Source: Bacteroidales bacterium (GTDB lineage: Bacteria; Bacteroidota; Bacteroidia; Bacteroidales; Muribaculaceae). From it: a DNA stretch of 35,283 bases. Where the stretch lies: NCBI GenBank assembly GCA_014800845.1, contig JAAVFJ010000056.1:1-35283 (forward strand). The letters are read 5' to 3'. The translations under genes and the position numbers were made by a program. This document shows positions 33,489-35,283 of the stretch, in pieces. The notes beneath the pieces are model-generated. The model was not told the origin of the DNA. It worked only from the letters and a program-made list of their open reading frames with translations, and ran no database searches. Numbering within the stretch: position 1 is the stretch's first letter; each line of letters opens with the position of its first letter.

Positions 33489-34897
33489 ATCTGTCAAAAG
33501 AAATTTCCCTCCCATACATATTAAAGGTAGGCGAGGCGGCCGATGCTCTTAATCTCGACACATATATAGTAGGTGGTTATGTGCGCGACCTCTTCCTCGA
33601 ACGCCCCTCTAAGGACATAGATTTCGTGAGTGTAGGCTCCGGCATTGAGTTGGCGAAGGAGGTGGCGCGCCGCATTTCGCCGCGCACTCGCGTTAACATC
33701 TTTCGTACTTACGGCACCGCGCAGGTTAAGACTCACGGCTTGGAGCTGGAATTCGTGGGCGCACGCCGTGAATCCTATACCCCCGAGTCGCGCAATCCGA
33801 AGGTGAGCCCCGGAAGCCTGCAAGATGACTTAAACCGTCGCGACTTTACTATCAATGCGATGGCCATAAGCGTGCGCAGCGATAGTTTCGGCGAGCTGCT
33901 TGACCCCTTTAATGGTATAGTGGACCTTCATAACGGAGTAATCCGCACGCCGCTTGACCCGGATATAACGTTTTCCGACGACCCGCTGCGCATGATGCGG
34001 GCTATCCGCTTCGCAACACAGCTCGATTTCGCCATCCATCCCGACACGCTCGCCTCTATTCGCAAGAATGCGCAGCGCATCGTGATAATCACAAAGGAGC
34101 GTATCAACACGGAGCTCATGAAGATTATGTCCTCTCCGCGTCCATCAATCGGCTGGTATCTGCTTGAGCAAACCGGCCTGCTCACCTTTATTCTCCCCGA
34201 GCTTCAGGCGCTCAAAGGGGTGGAGACCATGGAGGGGCGCGGACATAAAGATAATTTTGCCCACACTCTTCAGGTGCTCGACAACATCGCCTCCGTCTCC
34301 GACAATGTGTGGCTCCGTTGGGCGGCGTTGCTGCATGACATAGCCAAGCCGGTCACGAAAAAATGGATGCCTAACCTCGGCTGGACTTTCCATAACCATA
34401 ATTTCATAGGTGAAAAAATGATTCCCCGAATCTTCACCCGCATGAAGCTCCCCCTGGGCGAACCTATGAAATATGTAGCTAAACTGGTGGGAATGCACAT
34501 GCGTCCGCAGTCAGTAGGGGAGGAGGGGGTCACCGATTCGGCTGTCAGACGCATGCTATTCGACGCCGGCGCGGATGCCGACGACCTCATGATGCTGGCC
34601 GAAGCCGATATCACTTCGAAGAACCCGGCGAAGGTTCGGCGTATATTGCAAGGCTTCGAGGCCCTCCGCTGCCGTATGCAGGAGGTGGAAGAAAAGGATA
34701 GAATACGCAATTTCCAGCCACCCGTAGATGGATTGGAGATAATGAAAACATTCGGAATTGAGCCCAGCAACGTAATTGGTCAGCTCAAAGAGAGAATAAA
34801 AGATGCAATTCTTGATGGCAAAATCCCCAATGATCACGATGCCGCAAGAGAATTTATGCTCTCCATTGCCCCGGAATATGGACTGATTCCACAATAA
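33485..34897 (+). CDS. cca: CCA tRNA nucleotidyltransferase with HD domain
   Basis: This 470-residue protein carries the class II nucleotidyltransferase head: GGYVRD (30-35) and metal-binding Asp44/Asp46 (DIDF). RRDFTINAMA and the later DDPLRMMRAIRFA motif follow. The HD domain has His260 and His284-Asp285 (LLHDIAK). It adds or repairs the CCA end of tRNAs using CTP and ATP; the HD part may trim phosphates. Poly(A) polymerase I is a relative, but the gene content and motif set fit CCA addition. It overlaps the upstream gene by four bases and is followed by a terminator. Confidence 0.9.
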   Translation: MNLSKEISLPYILKVGEAADALNLDTYIVGGYVRDLFLERPSKDIDFVSVGSGIELAKEVARRISPRTRVNIFRTYGTAQVKTHGLELEFVGARRESYTPESRNPKVSPGSLQDDLNRRDFTINAMAISVRSDSFGELLDPFNGIVDLHNGVIRTPLDPDITFSDDPLRMMRAIRFATQLDFAIHPDTLASIRKNAQRIVIITKERINTELMKIMSSPRPSIGWYLLEQTGLLTFILPELQALKGVETMEGRGHKDNFAHTLQVLDNIASVSDNVWLRWAALLHDIAKPVTKKWMPNLGWTFHNHNFIGEKMIPRIFTRMKLPLGEPMKYVAKLVGMHMRPQSVGEEGVTDSAVRRMLFDAGADADDLMMLAEADITSKNPAKVRRILQGFEALRCRMQEVEEKDRIRNFQPPVDGLEIMKTFGIEPSNVIGQLKERIKDAILDGKIPNDHDAAREFMLSIAPEYGLIPQ

Positions 34898-34901
34898 AAT
34901 C

Positions 34902-34942
34902 ATGGCGACCTCAGAATTTTTCCGGGGTCGTCATTAATTTTT
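34902..34942 (+). terminator. Intrinsic terminator of the rny-cca run
   Basis: ATGGCGACC (34902) pairs with GGTCGTCAT (34926, one wobble) and is followed by TAATTTTT, just past the cca stop. Confidence 0.75.
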
Positions 34943-35283
34943 CCCCGGATTATATGGGGCAAAGCTACTTTTTTGAGAAAAAATCATCGCCTCAGCACGA
35001 AAATCATCCCTCTAATTCAAAAAAAAATTCGTGCGAAAACAAGAAATTTCACTCTCAATTTAGCTGATTTTAGCCCTCTTCCCAAATTTAAGGCTGAGAA
35101 AATATGTTTTTTAATACATTTTTATTTCACGGATAATCAGCGAGTTAAGTACAAAACAGAAAATTTCCGAAAAATTTTTCTCAAAAATATTTGGTGGGTA
35201 AGGAAAAAGGTGCTAACTTTGCACTCGCAAAACGGGAACAACGACAACGCCGAAAGGCACTGAAAAGTTCACCGGGATGCAAA
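34943..35283 (+). promoter_or_regulatory. AT-rich gene-free region with strong promoter reading out of the window
   Basis: Together with the terminator before it, about 390 bases hold no convincing gene. The stretch 34950-35189 is rich in A and T tracts, like an UP region. TTTG (35190-35193), a 20-base spacer and TAACTTTG (35214-35221) give a perfect promoter, followed by CACTCGC, as seen before stable-RNA genes in Bacteroidota. A short hairpin (GCCGAAAGGC, 35250-35259) follows. An rRNA operon downstream is my best guess. The open frame at 34973-35263 crosses the promoter and is rejected. Confidence 0.55.

Noticed and set aside
34973..35263. 96-codon open frame at the window end
   Set aside because: It runs through the AT-rich region and across a perfect promoter, and its Lys/Phe/Asn composition reflects AT content.

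Overview
The window looks like chromosomal DNA from a Bacteroidota gut bacterium of the order Bacteroidales, probably Muribaculaceae-like. That assignment is an inference from gene content, not from a phylogenetic marker. Supporting signs are Bacteroidota-type promoters (TTTG, 19-20 bases, TAnnTTTG) at about seven places, no clear Shine-Dalgarno sites, type IX secretion C-terminal signals, GldH, a Bacteroidota-type LptD, and DUF6048/DUF6452/DUF4199 families. There are no tRNA or rRNA genes, transposases, phage genes or CRISPR arrays in the window.

Layout. Bases 1-1812 hold the 3' part of a large secreted leucine-rich-repeat protein. A repeat-rich spacer follows, then rpsA (minus) with a long structured leader. 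Bases 4133-9237 (minus) form an unusual six-gene cluster: LytTR regulator, membrane FHA protein with a zinc ribbon, secreted caspase-like peptidase, Asp/Glu-rich protein with a glycine-zipper segment, double zinc-ribbon FHA protein, and secreted Sel1-repeat protein. A promoter splits it into two three-gene units. Bases 9367-12141 (minus) are an envelope operon: DUF4199 membrane protein, family 2 glycosyltransferase, DUF6452 lipoprotein, DUF6048 barrel-like protein.

A penicillin V acylase-like Ntn hydrolase (plus, 12281-13327) converges on cysteine desulfidase, thymidine kinase and an AI-2E-family membrane protein (minus, 13445-16601). The last of these diverges from a plus-strand run: PBP4-type carboxypeptidase, a conserved acidic protein, rsmI, a coiled-coil lipoprotein, a SusA-like amylase, a small lipoprotein, a small secreted protein, ilvE, an HD phosphohydrolase, lptD, a ZapB-like coiled coil, zapA, rny, a RicT-like PSP1 protein, gldH, an M24 peptidase and cca. 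The window ends in an AT-rich stretch with a strong promoter reading out of it, possibly toward an rRNA operon.

Most of the window is core housekeeping: translation, RNA decay, cell division, envelope building and amino-acid metabolism. The accessory part most worth attention is the FHA/caspase/Sel1/LytTR cluster. It combines phosphothreonine-recognition modules, a caspase-fold protease with intact His/Cys dyad, repeat scaffolds and a DNA-binding regulator, with no kinase or phosphatase visible. It may be an undescribed signalling or stress-response system, but nothing here proves its function.
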